Assembly: GCA_031292515.1 (NCBI GenBank)
Contig: JARLGZ010000177.1
Coordinates: 248,001 to 312,000, forward strand
Direction of reading: 5' to 3'
DNA: 64,000 bases
Source of the DNA: Puia sp.
Lineage (GTDB): Bacteria > Bacteroidota > Bacteroidia > Chitinophagales > Chitinophagaceae
The notes under the pieces are model-generated. The model was not told the origin of the DNA and did no database searches. It saw nothing but the letters and a program-made list of their open reading frames with translations. A program made the translations under genes and the position numbers. This document shows positions 53,946 to 63,851 of the stretch, one piece after another. Positions within the stretch are counted from its first letter, which is position 1. Each line of letters opens with the position of its first letter.

Positions 53946-55613
53946 CTATGAAGGCAGCAGATTTCTTCGGAAAAGAGGTTTACTGCGATGCCTGGTCGCC
54001 TGTTCATATGCATAGGCCATCGCAAGCAGACGGGCCTCCTCGTAAGCTGTTGCGATAAACGAAATACCCGCAGGCAGACCGTCCACCTGTCCCATGGGAA
54101 CGGTAATATGCGGGAATCCGGCGATTGCTGCAGGTGTCGAGACGGAGAAACCGGTATCATAGTCCCCGTTTGCCAGGTCGATGCAACAGGGCAGCCCGTT
54201 GGTGGCGCCGGACAGTGCATCCAGTTTGTGCTCCTCCATGATCCCCGCAATGATTTTCCGGGAAGATAGGGTCTTTGCAAGCGCATCGGTATATTCGGCT
54301 GTCTGAAGATCGCCTTTGGCCTGTGCTGCGATCAAAGTCTCCTGCTTGAAATAGGGCATCGTTTTGTCCGCATGCCGTTCATTAAAGGCAATGACCTCCG
54401 CCAGGTTTTTCGGCAGCTTATGCTGAACGTTGCCTGTCATCGTCAGCCCCGCCAGATATCGGTTCAACCCATCCTTGAACTCGTACAGCAACACCTTAAA
54501 TTCCGCATCGCCTATCTCATTGATGCGTTGAATCAGGTCAACTTCCACGAGGACGGCGCCCAACCCGGCCATCACCTGCATCGCCCGCCGGACCAGGCCT
54601 ACCATGCCTTCATGCCCTTTCAGATGCGATTTCTCGATCCCGATCCGTCTGCCTCTCAACCCTTCCTTATCCAGGAATACCGTGTAGTCCGGGTAGGACT
54701 TCCCGTTACTCCCGGTAGTCACCGGATCGTTCATATCAATACCGGCGAGCCCACCCAGCAGGATGGCCGCATCTTTAACCGTTCTTGCCATCGGACCGGC
54801 CGTATCCTGCGTCGCGGAAATGGGGATGATCCCCGAACGACTCCACAACCCCACCGTAGGCTTGATACCGACGATCCCGTTGACAGATGAAGGAGATACG
54901 ACGGAGCCGTCCGTCTCCGTGCCAATCGCCAATGTACAAAGGTTAGCGGTCGTTGCTGCACCGGAACCCGAACTGGAACCCGAAGGATTCCGGTCGAGTA
55001 TATAAGGGCACCGGGTCTGTCCACCCCGGCTGCTCCAGGCGCTGGTCGAACGGGAAGACCTGAAATTAGCCCATTCGCTGAGATTGGTCTTCCCCAGCAA
55101 AACGGCCCCGGCCGCGCGCAAACGGCTAATAATAAAAGCGTCGTGCGCGACGATATTTCCCGATAAGGCAAGCGAACCCGCCGTAGTCATCATCTTATCG
55201 GCGGTATTGATATTATCTTTTACGAGCACGGGAATCCCGTGCAGCGGCCCTCTGACTTTGCCCTCTTTCCTCTCTCTGTCCATCGAAGCGGCAATGGCAA
55301 GAGCATCGGGATTGATCTCTATGATGGCATTCAGCCGGGGGCCGTCACTGTCCTTATCGATTGCCTGTATGCGTTGCAGATATTTTTGGGTGATCCCCAC
55401 CGAAGTGAAAGTCCCATTGCCCATCGCGGTCTGCAACTCGTCAATGGTCGCCTCATTCAATTCGAAACGATCTTCCGGATCTTCCTGCCGGAACCCGTTC
55501 CCCTCCGGATCGTTTTCCGTTAAACCGCTTAGTCCCGAAGTTGAGACCAGGGCCAGCTTCGATAATCCCAGACCGGCCAGGGAACCGTTGCGAAGGAATA
55601 TTCTTCTATCCAT
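53946..55613 (-). CDS. Exported amidase (amidase-signature family)
   Basis: Amidohydrolase of 555 residues with a likely Tat or Sec signal (MDRRIFLRNGSLAGLGL). The amidase-signature Ser-Ser-Lys triad is present: Lys in VLVKDNINTADKMMTTAGS, and the serines in GSSSGSGAATTANLCTLAIGTETDGSVV. The segment GIVGIKPTVGLWSRSGIIPIS is also typical. It probably cleaves an amide in the periplasm; the substrate is unknown. ATG at 55613. A -7-like TACATTTA lies about 45 bp upstream. The open frame to 55856 overlaps the GH92 terminator and gene and is rejected. Confidence 0.93.
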   Translation of the reverse strand: MDRRIFLRNGSLAGLGLSKLALVSTSGLSGLTENDPEGNGFRQEDPEDRFELNEATIDELQTAMGNGTFTSVGITQKYLQRIQAIDKDSDGPRLNAIIEINPDALAIAASMDRERKEGKVRGPLHGIPVLVKDNINTADKMMTTAGSLALSGNIVAHDAFIISRLRAAGAVLLGKTNLSEWANFRSSRSTSAWSSRGGQTRCPYILDRNPSGSSSGSGAATTANLCTLAIGTETDGSVVSPSSVNGIVGIKPTVGLWSRSGIIPISATQDTAGPMARTVKDAAILLGGLAGIDMNDPVTTGSNGKSYPDYTVFLDKEGLRGRRIGIEKSHLKGHEGMVGLVRRAMQVMAGLGAVLVEVDLIQRINEIGDAEFKVLLYEFKDGLNRYLAGLTMTGNVQHKLPKNLAEVIAFNERHADKTMPYFKQETLIAAQAKGDLQTAEYTDALAKTLSSRKIIAGIMEEHKLDALSGATNGLPCCIDLANGDYDTGFSVSTPAAIAGFPHITVPMGQVDGLPAGISFIATAYEEARLLAMAYAYEQATRHRSKPLFRRNLLPS

Positions 55614-55672
55614 GGAAAAGGATTTGAAAGGAACAATAGTGATCGAAGAATAAATGTAATATAAAAAGGGCT

Positions 55673-55695
55673 GCCTTTTGCAAAGGGCGGCCCTT
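55673..55695 (-). terminator. Intrinsic terminator of the GH92 gene
   Basis: Minus strand: AAGGGC-C-GCC, then CTTTGCAAAA, then GGC-A-GCCCTT, a near-perfect hairpin, followed by five T residues at 55677-55673. It sits about 30 bp after the GH92 stop and upstream of the amidase promoter. Confidence 0.8.
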
Positions 55696-55723
55696 ATATA
55701 TAACGCATCCTCCAAAGACGAAC

Positions 55724-58700
55724 CTACTTCACCGGTGCATGCAGCATCAGGTTGACAATTTCGTCCCGGGTCAATGCTTTGCCGAATATCATCACGTCGT
55801 CGATATAGCCTTTGAAGACCCTTTCGGGGGAGTTGGCATTCCGTCCGATATTCCACAGGTTATGCGAATAGTCGTTCAGCCCTGTCTCTCCGCGAGGATC
55901 CCTTGCCTCCATCTGCTTGGTGGCCGCTAACCGGCCATCGACATACAATTCCTCCAGGGGCGGCCGGCTGACGCCGGCAAGATGATGCCAATGACGACTC
56001 CAATCCGGCGGCGCCTCCGCATAGGCCTCATGCCCCTCCCATCCACCCGAATAGAAGTTGATCACCTTGTTGCCGCCCTTGAGCTGCAGACTGTTCCATT
56101 CGCCTTTTGAAATAATATCGGAAAAATTCTCTTCCTCCATCGGATAGATCCAGGCCATCATCGTGAGGCTGGATGCATGCCGCAGTGTATCGAGGTTGGA
56201 ACTGGCCGGAAATTCTATATAGCTGCCGGCAGCGGCATCTGTCTGTATGGCCTTCCCGAATAGCCCGTTTACCCATTTCACATTCCCCTTTACGATCCCC
56301 GTATTTCCCCTCCCCGAGAAATCCATTACATGCGCTTCCGGCCCCTGGTCAAAATTCAGCACCAACGCCGCCCCCAGGCGGTGAAGAAGCCCGGTGTCGG
56401 GGACAGGGGCCGCCCCTCTCTTCAGCACCCTCACAACCTCCCCGGGCATATTCCCGATGCCAAGCGTATAGAGACCGTCTGTTTTCAGACAAACAGAAAA
56501 CCGGGCCTCCCGCTCTTCTCCGGGTTCAAGAACGAGCGTCCGCCGCTGCCATTCATGGGAGCCGTTCATAAGGACTACCTCTTCCCCGGCCCTGGAACTG
56601 CCGGTGTTCCTGATCCTTGCACTGACAAGGAAGCTGTCATTTTCAAAAACCACGGCCGGCATGGGCAACCGAAAATCGCCGTAGACAAAAGACGGGGGGG
56701 TCGCCGCTATCACGAATTGCTGTGACTTCCCGCCATTCAGGGCTACCCCGTGCAAGCCCTCTCTAAAAAGAGTGAGAGGCATGGAAATGGTTTTTGTCTC
56801 CCCGGCGCTTATCACTTCACAAGCCGACTGAAAGGGTTTTCCGTCTACGCCGATATGCAAAATGACGCTGCCGGCTGCCAGGCCCGTATTTCTTACTTTT
56901 ACGGACAGGATCACCGGTTTCCCTGCCTCTGTCCTATGCGAGGAGAGTCGTATCTCCCCAATGGAAAAGACAGGACAAGCCTTCGTCATCGAGGGGGGCG
57001 CATTTTGCGGGTCGCTCGCCCACTGTCTGTTGGGAGAAGCTCCCATTTCAAACCGTAAAGTGTCGCCGGCGAGGATACTTTCGTGCGTGAGGAATGGAAA
57101 ATCGTATGACCGGCCACCCAAGCTTGCCGACCGGATAAATTGATTCCGCGCGGACGCTTTACGGGCCTGCAATACGAAACTCTTCCCGCCGGGAAGATGG
57201 ATCTTCACTTCGTCGAACAGCGGGCTTCCGATCTCGTACAAAGGCAGGCCGGGCTCGACCGGATAGAACCCCATAGCGCTAAAAACATACCAGCTCGACA
57301 AAGCACCGAGGTCATCATTGCCGGGCAGACCACCCGGATCGGCCGAATAACTGTCGTTCATGATGCGGCGAACCCATTGCTGGGTCCTCCAGGGTTCTCC
57401 GGCATAATCGAAGAGATAAGCATAGTGCAGAGGGGGCTCGTTGTCATGTACATACTGGCCGCTTCGGAAACATTCCGAAAGCCTCCTGACAAAATTCACC
57501 CGCCCCCCCATCAGATTCGTCAGGCCACGCACATCGTGGGGAACAAACCAGGTGTACGTCCATTCCGTACCCTCACAATAGCCACCGGTTCCCCACGCGC
57601 CGTCAGCCGTCTTCGCTCTCATAAAAAAGGAGGACGGGTCGTAGAGGCTGCCGTAACTGTAAGCGCCCTTCAATAATATTTGCCGATCGCTGTCAGCCAT
57701 TGCGGTTCCTCCCGCTGCGTTCGCCGTTAATTCCAGGAAGCGTGCGGCGGCCCAATCGTCATAGGCGAACTCCAGCGTCTGAGATACGTTATTGGTGATA
57801 TCCGCCGGCACATATCCATATCGCCGGTAAGCAGTCATGTCCCTGCGCGCGTAAGGGGGACTGAGCAGACTCTTTCGGATAGCCGCCCCTGCCTTAATCG
57901 CGTCAAAATTTCTTACTCCCTTACAATAGCTGTCCAGGATGACTTCCGTATTATGATTCCCAAGCATGTTATCGGCAGGAAGCCATCCCGTCCGGTCATA
58001 GTCGTCCAGGACGGAGGCGATCATATCCCCTTCGCGCTCCGGCTCCAGCAAAGTGATCAACGGATGCTCGGAACGGTAGGTATCCCAGGGAAACAGCGGG
58101 GAATAGCGTGTCCTCTCCTCATCCTCATCGGAAAGGATCCTCGGCATAAAAAAAGAATGATACAGGGCCGTATAGAAGATCTCGCGCTGCGCCGCCGTAC
58201 CGCCCTTTACTTCGATCTTCCCCAACTGCTCATTCCAACGCCGACGGCCACTCCGGCATAGCGCCCCAAAATCCCAGTCCGGCATTTCAGCGGAGAGATT
58301 TTTCCCGGCCTCCTCATAGGAGCGGGTTGAAAACCCGATCTTCATATCGACGGTATCGTCCGCGATCGTCGAATAATCCAACCGCAGCGTCAGGCGGGCG
58401 GAATCGGTCTCCCAGGTCCTGAAAGGTCTGCTGAACGATGCAACAAAATAATATCCATGCGTTGAACCGGACACCACGCCGGCGGAAACTTCTTTTAAAC
58501 CCGTTAGGTCGGAGACCAGGATATGCGAATGGTCCGAAGCGGGAAAGACAAAACGGCAAAACGCCGTCCGCGTAGCGGCGGCAAAAGAGGCTTTTATCCC
58601 GTAATCATCCAGCATCACGCTGTAATAATAAGGGGTCGCTTTTTCCCGGGTATGACTAAAAGAAGAGACAGGGGCGGCCGTCCCCCGTAAAGAATCCCCG

Positions 58701-59008
58701 CCCGACACATAAGGCATGACATGAAAACTTCCCCGCGACGACCACCCGCTATTGCGATTGAGGAAGCTAAAGGACCTGATCTGCGTTTGAGAGTAGATAT
58801 AATCATTGGGAGAGATCTGGACCATCCCGAACGGCATCAGTACGGCGGGGAATGCCCCCCCATGAGACTCCCAAACTGTCCGGTGACCGGACTTATCGGT
58901 TCCGATAGCGGGATTGACCCGATCCACGGGATTCCGGTCCTGGGCGCGAAGCGCCCCGAAAGAACAAACAAGCAGGAGGAGAGGCGCGGCAATCTTTAGA
59001 TTCATCAT
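55724..59008 (-). CDS. GH92 glycoside hydrolase (alpha-mannosidase-like) with C-terminal LamG domain
   Basis: Exported enzyme of 1094 residues; signal peptide about 1-22. GH92 family motifs are VNPAIGTDKSGHRTVWESHG, ALMPFGMVQISPND-type start, GGYCEGTEWTYTWFVPHD, and GNDDLGALSSWYVFSAMGFYPV. GH92 enzymes are calcium-dependent exo-alpha-mannosidases used on host or fungal N-glycans and mannans. After about residue 690 there are one or two Ig/CARDB-like beta domains and a LamG/concanavalin-like domain (about 880-1085, VLNFDQGPEAHVMDFSGRG), an addition not in the shortest family members. ATG 59008 or 59005. It has its own terminator. Confidence 0.92.
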   Translation of the reverse strand: MMNLKIAAPLLLLVCSFGALRAQDRNPVDRVNPAIGTDKSGHRTVWESHGGAFPAVLMPFGMVQISPNDYIYSQTQIRSFSFLNRNSGWSSRGSFHVMPYVSGGDSLRGTAAPVSSFSHTREKATPYYYSVMLDDYGIKASFAAATRTAFCRFVFPASDHSHILVSDLTGLKEVSAGVVSGSTHGYYFVASFSRPFRTWETDSARLTLRLDYSTIADDTVDMKIGFSTRSYEEAGKNLSAEMPDWDFGALCRSGRRRWNEQLGKIEVKGGTAAQREIFYTALYHSFFMPRILSDEDEERTRYSPLFPWDTYRSEHPLITLLEPEREGDMIASVLDDYDRTGWLPADNMLGNHNTEVILDSYCKGVRNFDAIKAGAAIRKSLLSPPYARRDMTAYRRYGYVPADITNNVSQTLEFAYDDWAAARFLELTANAAGGTAMADSDRQILLKGAYSYGSLYDPSSFFMRAKTADGAWGTGGYCEGTEWTYTWFVPHDVRGLTNLMGGRVNFVRRLSECFRSGQYVHDNEPPLHYAYLFDYAGEPWRTQQWVRRIMNDSYSADPGGLPGNDDLGALSSWYVFSAMGFYPVEPGLPLYEIGSPLFDEVKIHLPGGKSFVLQARKASARNQFIRSASLGGRSYDFPFLTHESILAGDTLRFEMGASPNRQWASDPQNAPPSMTKACPVFSIGEIRLSSHRTEAGKPVILSVKVRNTGLAAGSVILHIGVDGKPFQSACEVISAGETKTISMPLTLFREGLHGVALNGGKSQQFVIAATPPSFVYGDFRLPMPAVVFENDSFLVSARIRNTGSSRAGEEVVLMNGSHEWQRRTLVLEPGEEREARFSVCLKTDGLYTLGIGNMPGEVVRVLKRGAAPVPDTGLLHRLGAALVLNFDQGPEAHVMDFSGRGNTGIVKGNVKWVNGLFGKAIQTDAAAGSYIEFPASSNLDTLRHASSLTMMAWIYPMEEENFSDIISKGEWNSLQLKGGNKVINFYSGGWEGHEAYAEAPPDWSRHWHHLAGVSRPPLEELYVDGRLAATKQMEARDPRGETGLNDYSHNLWNIGRNANSPERVFKGYIDDVMIFGKALTRDEIVNLMLHAPVK

Positions 59009-59158
59009 ATACCCGGGACCTTACAATAAATTAAAACCGTACTAAAATCAAAAACCATGTAAAAACGAAATCCGCTCTAAAATCAATCCGATATAAGCCA
59101 ATGACAAACGCATGCAAAATTAAAGAATGAAAAGATAGGGATTGTATATATTTATCGT

Positions 59159-60190
59159 ATGAATCGAATTTTACTATCCTCTGTCATCACGCTCTCTTCC
59201 CTCTTGGTATCTCAAACTCCGGCGAAAGCCCAGGACCTGGTCAAGGCTGCCGGCCGGTTTATATCCCTTCTCGATTCAACGCAACGGATCCGCGCGCTCT
59301 ATCCTTTCGATACGGAGGAGCGGTACGGATTCCATTATTTCCCGATCGACAACCGGAAAGGCATCCCCATGGACCAGTTGAATACCACCCAGACCGCCGC
59401 CGCCATGTATCTGATAAAGACCTGCCTGACCGAAGGGACCGTGAAAAAAATCAAAGAGATCATGCAGCTCGAAAAAGTGCTGATAGAAATAGAGCACCGG
59501 AAACCCGAGGACCATTTCCGTGATCCGGGTAAATATTTCCTGGCGGTATTCGGCATCCCGGGTGACCGGACGGTCTGGGGCTGGAGGCTGGAAGGTCATC
59601 ATGTATCCTTCAATTTTTCGGCCGACAACAAGCAACTCGTGGCCGGCACACCCGGTTTCCTCGGCGCAAACCCGGCTATCGTGCAGGAAGGTGACCAAAA
59701 AGGCAAGGAGGTTTTGAAGGATGAAAAAGAGATGGCCTTCGCATTGCTTCACAAGCTTTCCGCCGATGAACTGAAGAAGGCGCTGGCCGATACCACCGCA
59801 CCCGGGGATATCGTGACCTATATCAACCGTAAAGCCATGATTGAACACCCTTCGGGGATCCTCTATTCCGAGATGAGCAGCGACGCGCAACAGCAATTGC
59901 TGCGATTGGTAAACCTCTATGTTCACCGGTTTACAAAATTATTCGCCGACAATATGCTGAAAGAGATACAGACTGCAGGAGTGGAGAAGCTCCGATTCGC
60001 CTGGATGGGACAGATGGAATCCGGCCCCGGGCATCCGCACTACTATCGCATTCAGGGCCCCACCCTGATTATCGAATACGACAACACCCAGAATAATGCC
60101 AACCATGTTCATACGGTGGTCAGGGACCTGCTCCATGATTACGGAGGAGATCTTTTACTGGAGCATTATAAAACCAGCCATCAAAACTAA
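59159..60190 (+). CDS. DUF3500 family exported protein
   Basis: Predicted exported protein of 343 residues; signal peptide about 1-24 (cleavage near AKAQ). It carries the DUF3500 pattern: GVPMDQL-like start (GIPMDQLNTTQTAAAMYLI), WGWRLEGHHVSFNF, LGANPA, and the end GPGHPHYYRIQGPTLIIEYDNTQNN with HVHTVVRD. Conserved His, Tyr and Asp residues suggest a metal or ligand site, but the function is unknown. ATG at 59159, divergent from GH92. Its stop shares a perfect hairpin with the stop of the convergent ABC permease gene. Confidence 0.92.
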   Translation: MNRILLSSVITLSSLLVSQTPAKAQDLVKAAGRFISLLDSTQRIRALYPFDTEERYGFHYFPIDNRKGIPMDQLNTTQTAAAMYLIKTCLTEGTVKKIKEIMQLEKVLIEIEHRKPEDHFRDPGKYFLAVFGIPGDRTVWGWRLEGHHVSFNFSADNKQLVAGTPGFLGANPAIVQEGDQKGKEVLKDEKEMAFALLHKLSADELKKALADTTAPGDIVTYINRKAMIEHPSGILYSEMSSDAQQQLLRLVNLYVHRFTKLFADNMLKEIQTAGVEKLRFAWMGQMESGPGHPHYYRIQGPTLIIEYDNTQNNANHVHTVVRDLLHDYGGDLLLEHYKTSHQN

Positions 60191-60207
60191 ACGGATGCCG
60201 CCGTTTA
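60188..60207. terminator. Hairpin joining two convergent stop codons
   Basis: TAAACGG (60188-60194) pairs with CCGTTTA (60201-60207), loop ATGCCG. The left arm starts with the DUF3500 stop and the right arm contains the complement of the ABC permease stop (60205-60207). The minus-strand reading is followed by a short T-rich stretch (GTTTTG); the plus-strand reading is not. It may be a weak bidirectional terminator. Confidence 0.45.
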
Positions 60208-62610
60208 CTCGCTTCGCAAAGCAACGACAGGATTTGCAATAGCCGCTTTAACAGACTGATAGCTTACCGTAAGCAATGTCAGGAGCAGGGCGCCCGTCCC
60301 GGCCGCCGCGAAGATCCACCACGACAGACCGGTCCGGTAAGAATATCCCTGCAACCAGCCATGCATAAAATAATACGTGACGGGAGCGGCGATCAGCAGC
60401 GATATCGTCACCAGCGTCACGAAATCTTTTGACAGCATCCGCCAGATATGGAATACCGAAGCGCCCAGTACTTTCCGGACGCCGATCTCCTTGACACGTT
60501 GCTCCGCCATAAACGATGCCATTCCGAAAAGACCCAGACAGCTGATAAAAATCGCGAGGGAAGCAAAACAACCAGCCAGTTGGCCCGTGCGTTCTTCTGC
60601 TGCGAATTTCCCGGCATACTCCTGATCGGCAAACGAATATTCGAAAGGAACTGCGGGTATAATGGCCTTAAAGACCGATTCGATCTTTGAGAGCGCCCGG
60701 CCGGCGCTTACCGACGGATCGATCCTTAAGAGGATTGTACTCATACCGCCTTTCAGGTAGAAGACGGTGGGCGTAACCGGTTCGAAGGGAGAGTTCATCA
60801 CCACGTCTTTTATCACACCAATAATTTTATAGTGTTCGGTATGGTCCACGTCTTTTTTCCAATCCAGGGTCGCTCCGACGGGATCTTTCAACCCGATATA
60901 TTTTACGGCCGCTTCGTTGACCACGAACCCCGATGAATCACTGGCCAGCTCTTTCAGGAAATCCCGCCCCGCTTTGAATTGCCAGCCTATCGTTTTGCCA
61001 TAGTCGACCGTCACGGGTACCGTCCCGAAACTCGTCTCCATAGCCGGGTCTTTCCCTTCCCACCCGATACCGCCGGTCTCGGAATATAACCCGGTGATCG
61101 GACTGCCCGATTCCGCGAAACCAGCCACGACGCCCGTATTCTTCAATTCGTTCCGGAGTACGTCTGATTTCTCCCGGAAATCATTTGTCGCCATCGGTAT
61201 GGTCAGCAAACCGCCACGGGTATAGCCTACCGGCCGGTCCTTGGCAAATTGTATCTGGCGGTAGACAACGATCGTTGCGATGATCAGGGCGATGGAAACC
61301 GTGAATTGCAAAACGACGAGCATCTTACGAGGCATAGCTGCCAAACGGCCCAGCCGGAAAGTGCCTTTCAGAACTTTCACAGCCTTGAAGGAAGACAGAT
61401 AAAAGGCAGGGTAGCTGCCGGCCAGCAAACCCGTGAAGGAGATGAACGCGATACCGGTAAACCAAAAAAATGGATTGAACAGGGGAATCGACAGCGTCTT
61501 TCCCGCAATCCCATTGAACCAGGGCAGTGCGAGCCTGACAAGGCCGATCGCCAATAAAAACGAACAAACAGATACCAGGAGCGACTCCGTAAAAAACTGT
61601 CCGATCAGCTGGCTGCGCAACGAGCCGATAGCCTTCCGGATACCGACTTCTTTGGCGCGCTTTTCAGAGCGGGCGGTACTGAGATTCATAAAGTTGATAC
61701 AGGCCAGCAGCAATACGAATCCGCCGATGATCCCATAGAACCATACAAACTTCAATTCCTCGCTGGTGACGGTTACCCGGTTCTCATACTTCGAATACAG
61801 GTGCCACCGGCTCATCGGCTGGATAAAAAAGGCCGGCTTAAACAGCCCGGCCTTCTCTTTGCTGATATGCGGGATCTTCAAATCCTTTATTTCCCCGGAG
61901 ACCCTGTCAAAATCTTTCCCGGGTTGCAGTTGGACATAGATAGCGTAAGCGTTTTCTTTCCAGTCGCCAAGCGATTCCCTGACAAAATCATTGGAGGAAA
62001 CATAGAGGTCCCAGGGCGCCACAAAAGCGACCTCTTTAAAAAAAGAATTATCCGGCAGGTCCTCATAGACCCCTGTTACCTTGACAGCGGACTTGTTGTC
62101 GATGTTTGCAACCCGGCCGACGGCATCCTCATCGCCGAACAACTGTTTTGCCAGGGATCGGCTTAGCAGAACGGAATGGGGATTTTGGAGACCGTCCCTT
62201 GTGCCGGCTGCCATTTTGAGGGTGAACATTCCGGGTCCTTCCGGCTGCATATAGACCCCGCGCCGGGTCAATTTTTTATCGGTCCCGGCCTGATCTCCGG
62301 CCGAGATAATATGAGACTCCGTGTTGGAAGACAATACGACATTTTTGAAATCGCCCGCAAAAGAAGAATGCAGCTCTTCTCCAAGAGGAGCCGGGAGCGA
62401 GGAATAGGTTCCGTCTCCGTTATGTACCTTCACCTGCCCGATGCGTGCATAGTTCGAATGGCCCTTATTAAACGACAACTCATCATAGATCCACAGGCCG
62501 ATCAATAAGGCGACAGCCATTCCAACAGCAAGGCCGCCGATATTGATAAAGGAAGACCCCTTGTTTCCCATCAGGTTCCGCAAGGCGACTTTGAAATGAA
62601 TTTTTCCCAT
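60205..62610 (-). CDS. ABC transporter permease, MacB/FtsX type
   Basis: Inner-membrane permease of 801 residues with two MacB_PCD-FtsX units: membrane helix about 21-41, a periplasmic domain (about 45-280) with DDPVGKV-like motif (DEDAVGRVANI), three helices (about 285-425), a further helix, a second periplasmic domain (GLKDPVGATLDW), and three final helices with EQRVKEIGVRKVLGAS, the coupling-helix motif. There is no ATPase domain and no ATPase gene next to it. Such standalone permeases are common in Bacteroidota. Exported substrate unknown. ATG at 62610. Confidence 0.93.
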   Translation of the reverse strand: MGKIHFKVALRNLMGNKGSSFINIGGLAVGMAVALLIGLWIYDELSFNKGHSNYARIGQVKVHNGDGTYSSLPAPLGEELHSSFAGDFKNVVLSSNTESHIISAGDQAGTDKKLTRRGVYMQPEGPGMFTLKMAAGTRDGLQNPHSVLLSRSLAKQLFGDEDAVGRVANIDNKSAVKVTGVYEDLPDNSFFKEVAFVAPWDLYVSSNDFVRESLGDWKENAYAIYVQLQPGKDFDRVSGEIKDLKIPHISKEKAGLFKPAFFIQPMSRWHLYSKYENRVTVTSEELKFVWFYGIIGGFVLLLACINFMNLSTARSEKRAKEVGIRKAIGSLRSQLIGQFFTESLLVSVCSFLLAIGLVRLALPWFNGIAGKTLSIPLFNPFFWFTGIAFISFTGLLAGSYPAFYLSSFKAVKVLKGTFRLGRLAAMPRKMLVVLQFTVSIALIIATIVVYRQIQFAKDRPVGYTRGGLLTIPMATNDFREKSDVLRNELKNTGVVAGFAESGSPITGLYSETGGIGWEGKDPAMETSFGTVPVTVDYGKTIGWQFKAGRDFLKELASDSSGFVVNEAAVKYIGLKDPVGATLDWKKDVDHTEHYKIIGVIKDVVMNSPFEPVTPTVFYLKGGMSTILLRIDPSVSAGRALSKIESVFKAIIPAVPFEYSFADQEYAGKFAAEERTGQLAGCFASLAIFISCLGLFGMASFMAEQRVKEIGVRKVLGASVFHIWRMLSKDFVTLVTISLLIAAPVTYYFMHGWLQGYSYRTGLSWWIFAAAGTGALLLTLLTVSYQSVKAAIANPVVALRSE

Positions 62611-62837
62611 GATAGTGTTTGTTTCCGGTAACGATCCAAGAAAATGCCAAATTTCTAATCAATTACCGATCAAATACTTACCACTGCTCATTTATTTAAA
62701 CTGTCCGATATTGATACGCCGTGTGTTCCGTTTTAGGATTATCACGGAACACGGGGCGATATTTTGCTCTTCAGGGCCCCGGAGACTTTTCATTTGTCTT
62801 CTTTAAATGGTATTGCTTTTAGAGCAATGGTCCCGGT

Positions 62838-63833
62838 TTAATTCAACAGCTCCAATTGTTTCAATTCACCGGCGATAAATGCGATCTCTTCCTTCGAGAG
62901 CCGCATGTTGGCGGCCTTCGCATTTTGAATCGCTTGTTCTTTATCGCGGGCGCCTACCAGGGCAATCGTGATACCAGGCCTTGCGAGGGTCCATCGGATG
63001 ACAAGTTGGGAAAGAAGCGCATCCTTCGACCTTGCCAGTGGCCTGAGTTTATCCAGGAAGTCCCCTATGCGCCGGATGTTCTCCGGCTTGAAATGTCTGG
63101 TGCCGGGGCGATGGTCCCCCGGAGCGAAGAAATGGTCAGGCCGGATCTTCCCTGTCAGCAATCCTCTTTGCAAAGGGCTGTAAGCGATAATGGCCTTATT
63201 GTTCCTGACACAATAAGGCACCAGATCTTCTTCGATCGTCCTCTCCACCATGCTATAGGGGACCTGGTTGGATGCCAGCGACAGGGTCTTTTCAGCCTCG
63301 GCCATCAGGGCCGAAGAATAATTACTTACGCCGGCCGCACGGATCTTGCCCTGTTTGAGCAACTGCGCCAATGCTTCCATCGTTTCTGCAACGGGAGTAG
63401 TGGCATCGGGCCAGTGAATCTGGTAGAGATCGATATAGTCCGTACGCAGACGGCGGAGACTGTCTTCACATTCCCTGATGACGCTCTCCTTCCCGGCATA
63501 CTTGTATACATCGATCGGCTTTCCGGAATTGTCGACGCTTTTAAAAGCAAGGGCCCCTTTTGTTCCTTCCCAACGCATTCCGAATTTGGTCAATAACTGA
63601 ACTTTGTCACGGGAGACGTTCTGAATAGCCTCTCCGACGATCTCCTCACTTAACCCTTGTCCGTAAATGGGAGCAGTATCGATGGAAGTCACGCCCTGAT
63701 CGTAAGATGCCTGTATGGCATCGATAGCGTCCCTTCGTTCAGATCCTCCCCACATCCATCCTCCGATAGCCCATGCTCCGAAAGTAATCGCTGATATTTT
63801 GAGATCTGTATCTCCTAATTGTCTGTATTCCAT
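62838..63833 (-). CDS. Aldo/keto reductase
   Basis: Cytoplasmic NAD(P)H-dependent oxidoreductase of 331 residues with the TIM-barrel AKR pattern. The catalytic tetrad is visible as Asp in SIDTAPIYG (with Tyr), Lys in QLLTKFG, and His in YQIHWPD. The cofactor end IALVGARDKEQAIQNA is also present. It resembles the general stress-protein-69-like/YajO-type AKR group. ATG at 63833; its substrate cannot be told from sequence. It is 18 bp downstream of a partial frame at the window edge, possibly in the same transcript. Confidence 0.95.
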   Translation of the reverse strand: MEYRQLGDTDLKISAITFGAWAIGGWMWGGSERRDAIDAIQASYDQGVTSIDTAPIYGQGLSEEIVGEAIQNVSRDKVQLLTKFGMRWEGTKGALAFKSVDNSGKPIDVYKYAGKESVIRECEDSLRRLRTDYIDLYQIHWPDATTPVAETMEALAQLLKQGKIRAAGVSNYSSALMAEAEKTLSLASNQVPYSMVERTIEEDLVPYCVRNNKAIIAYSPLQRGLLTGKIRPDHFFAPGDHRPGTRHFKPENIRRIGDFLDKLRPLARSKDALLSQLVIRWTLARPGITIALVGARDKEQAIQNAKAANMRLSKEEIAFIAGELKQLELLN

Positions 63834-63851
63834 GATTCGTATTTTAGTCTG

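Noticed and set aside
55614-55856. N-terminal extension of the amidase frame
   Set aside because: It crosses the GH92 terminator and the GH92 coding end; the Arg-Arg signal peptide starts at 55613.
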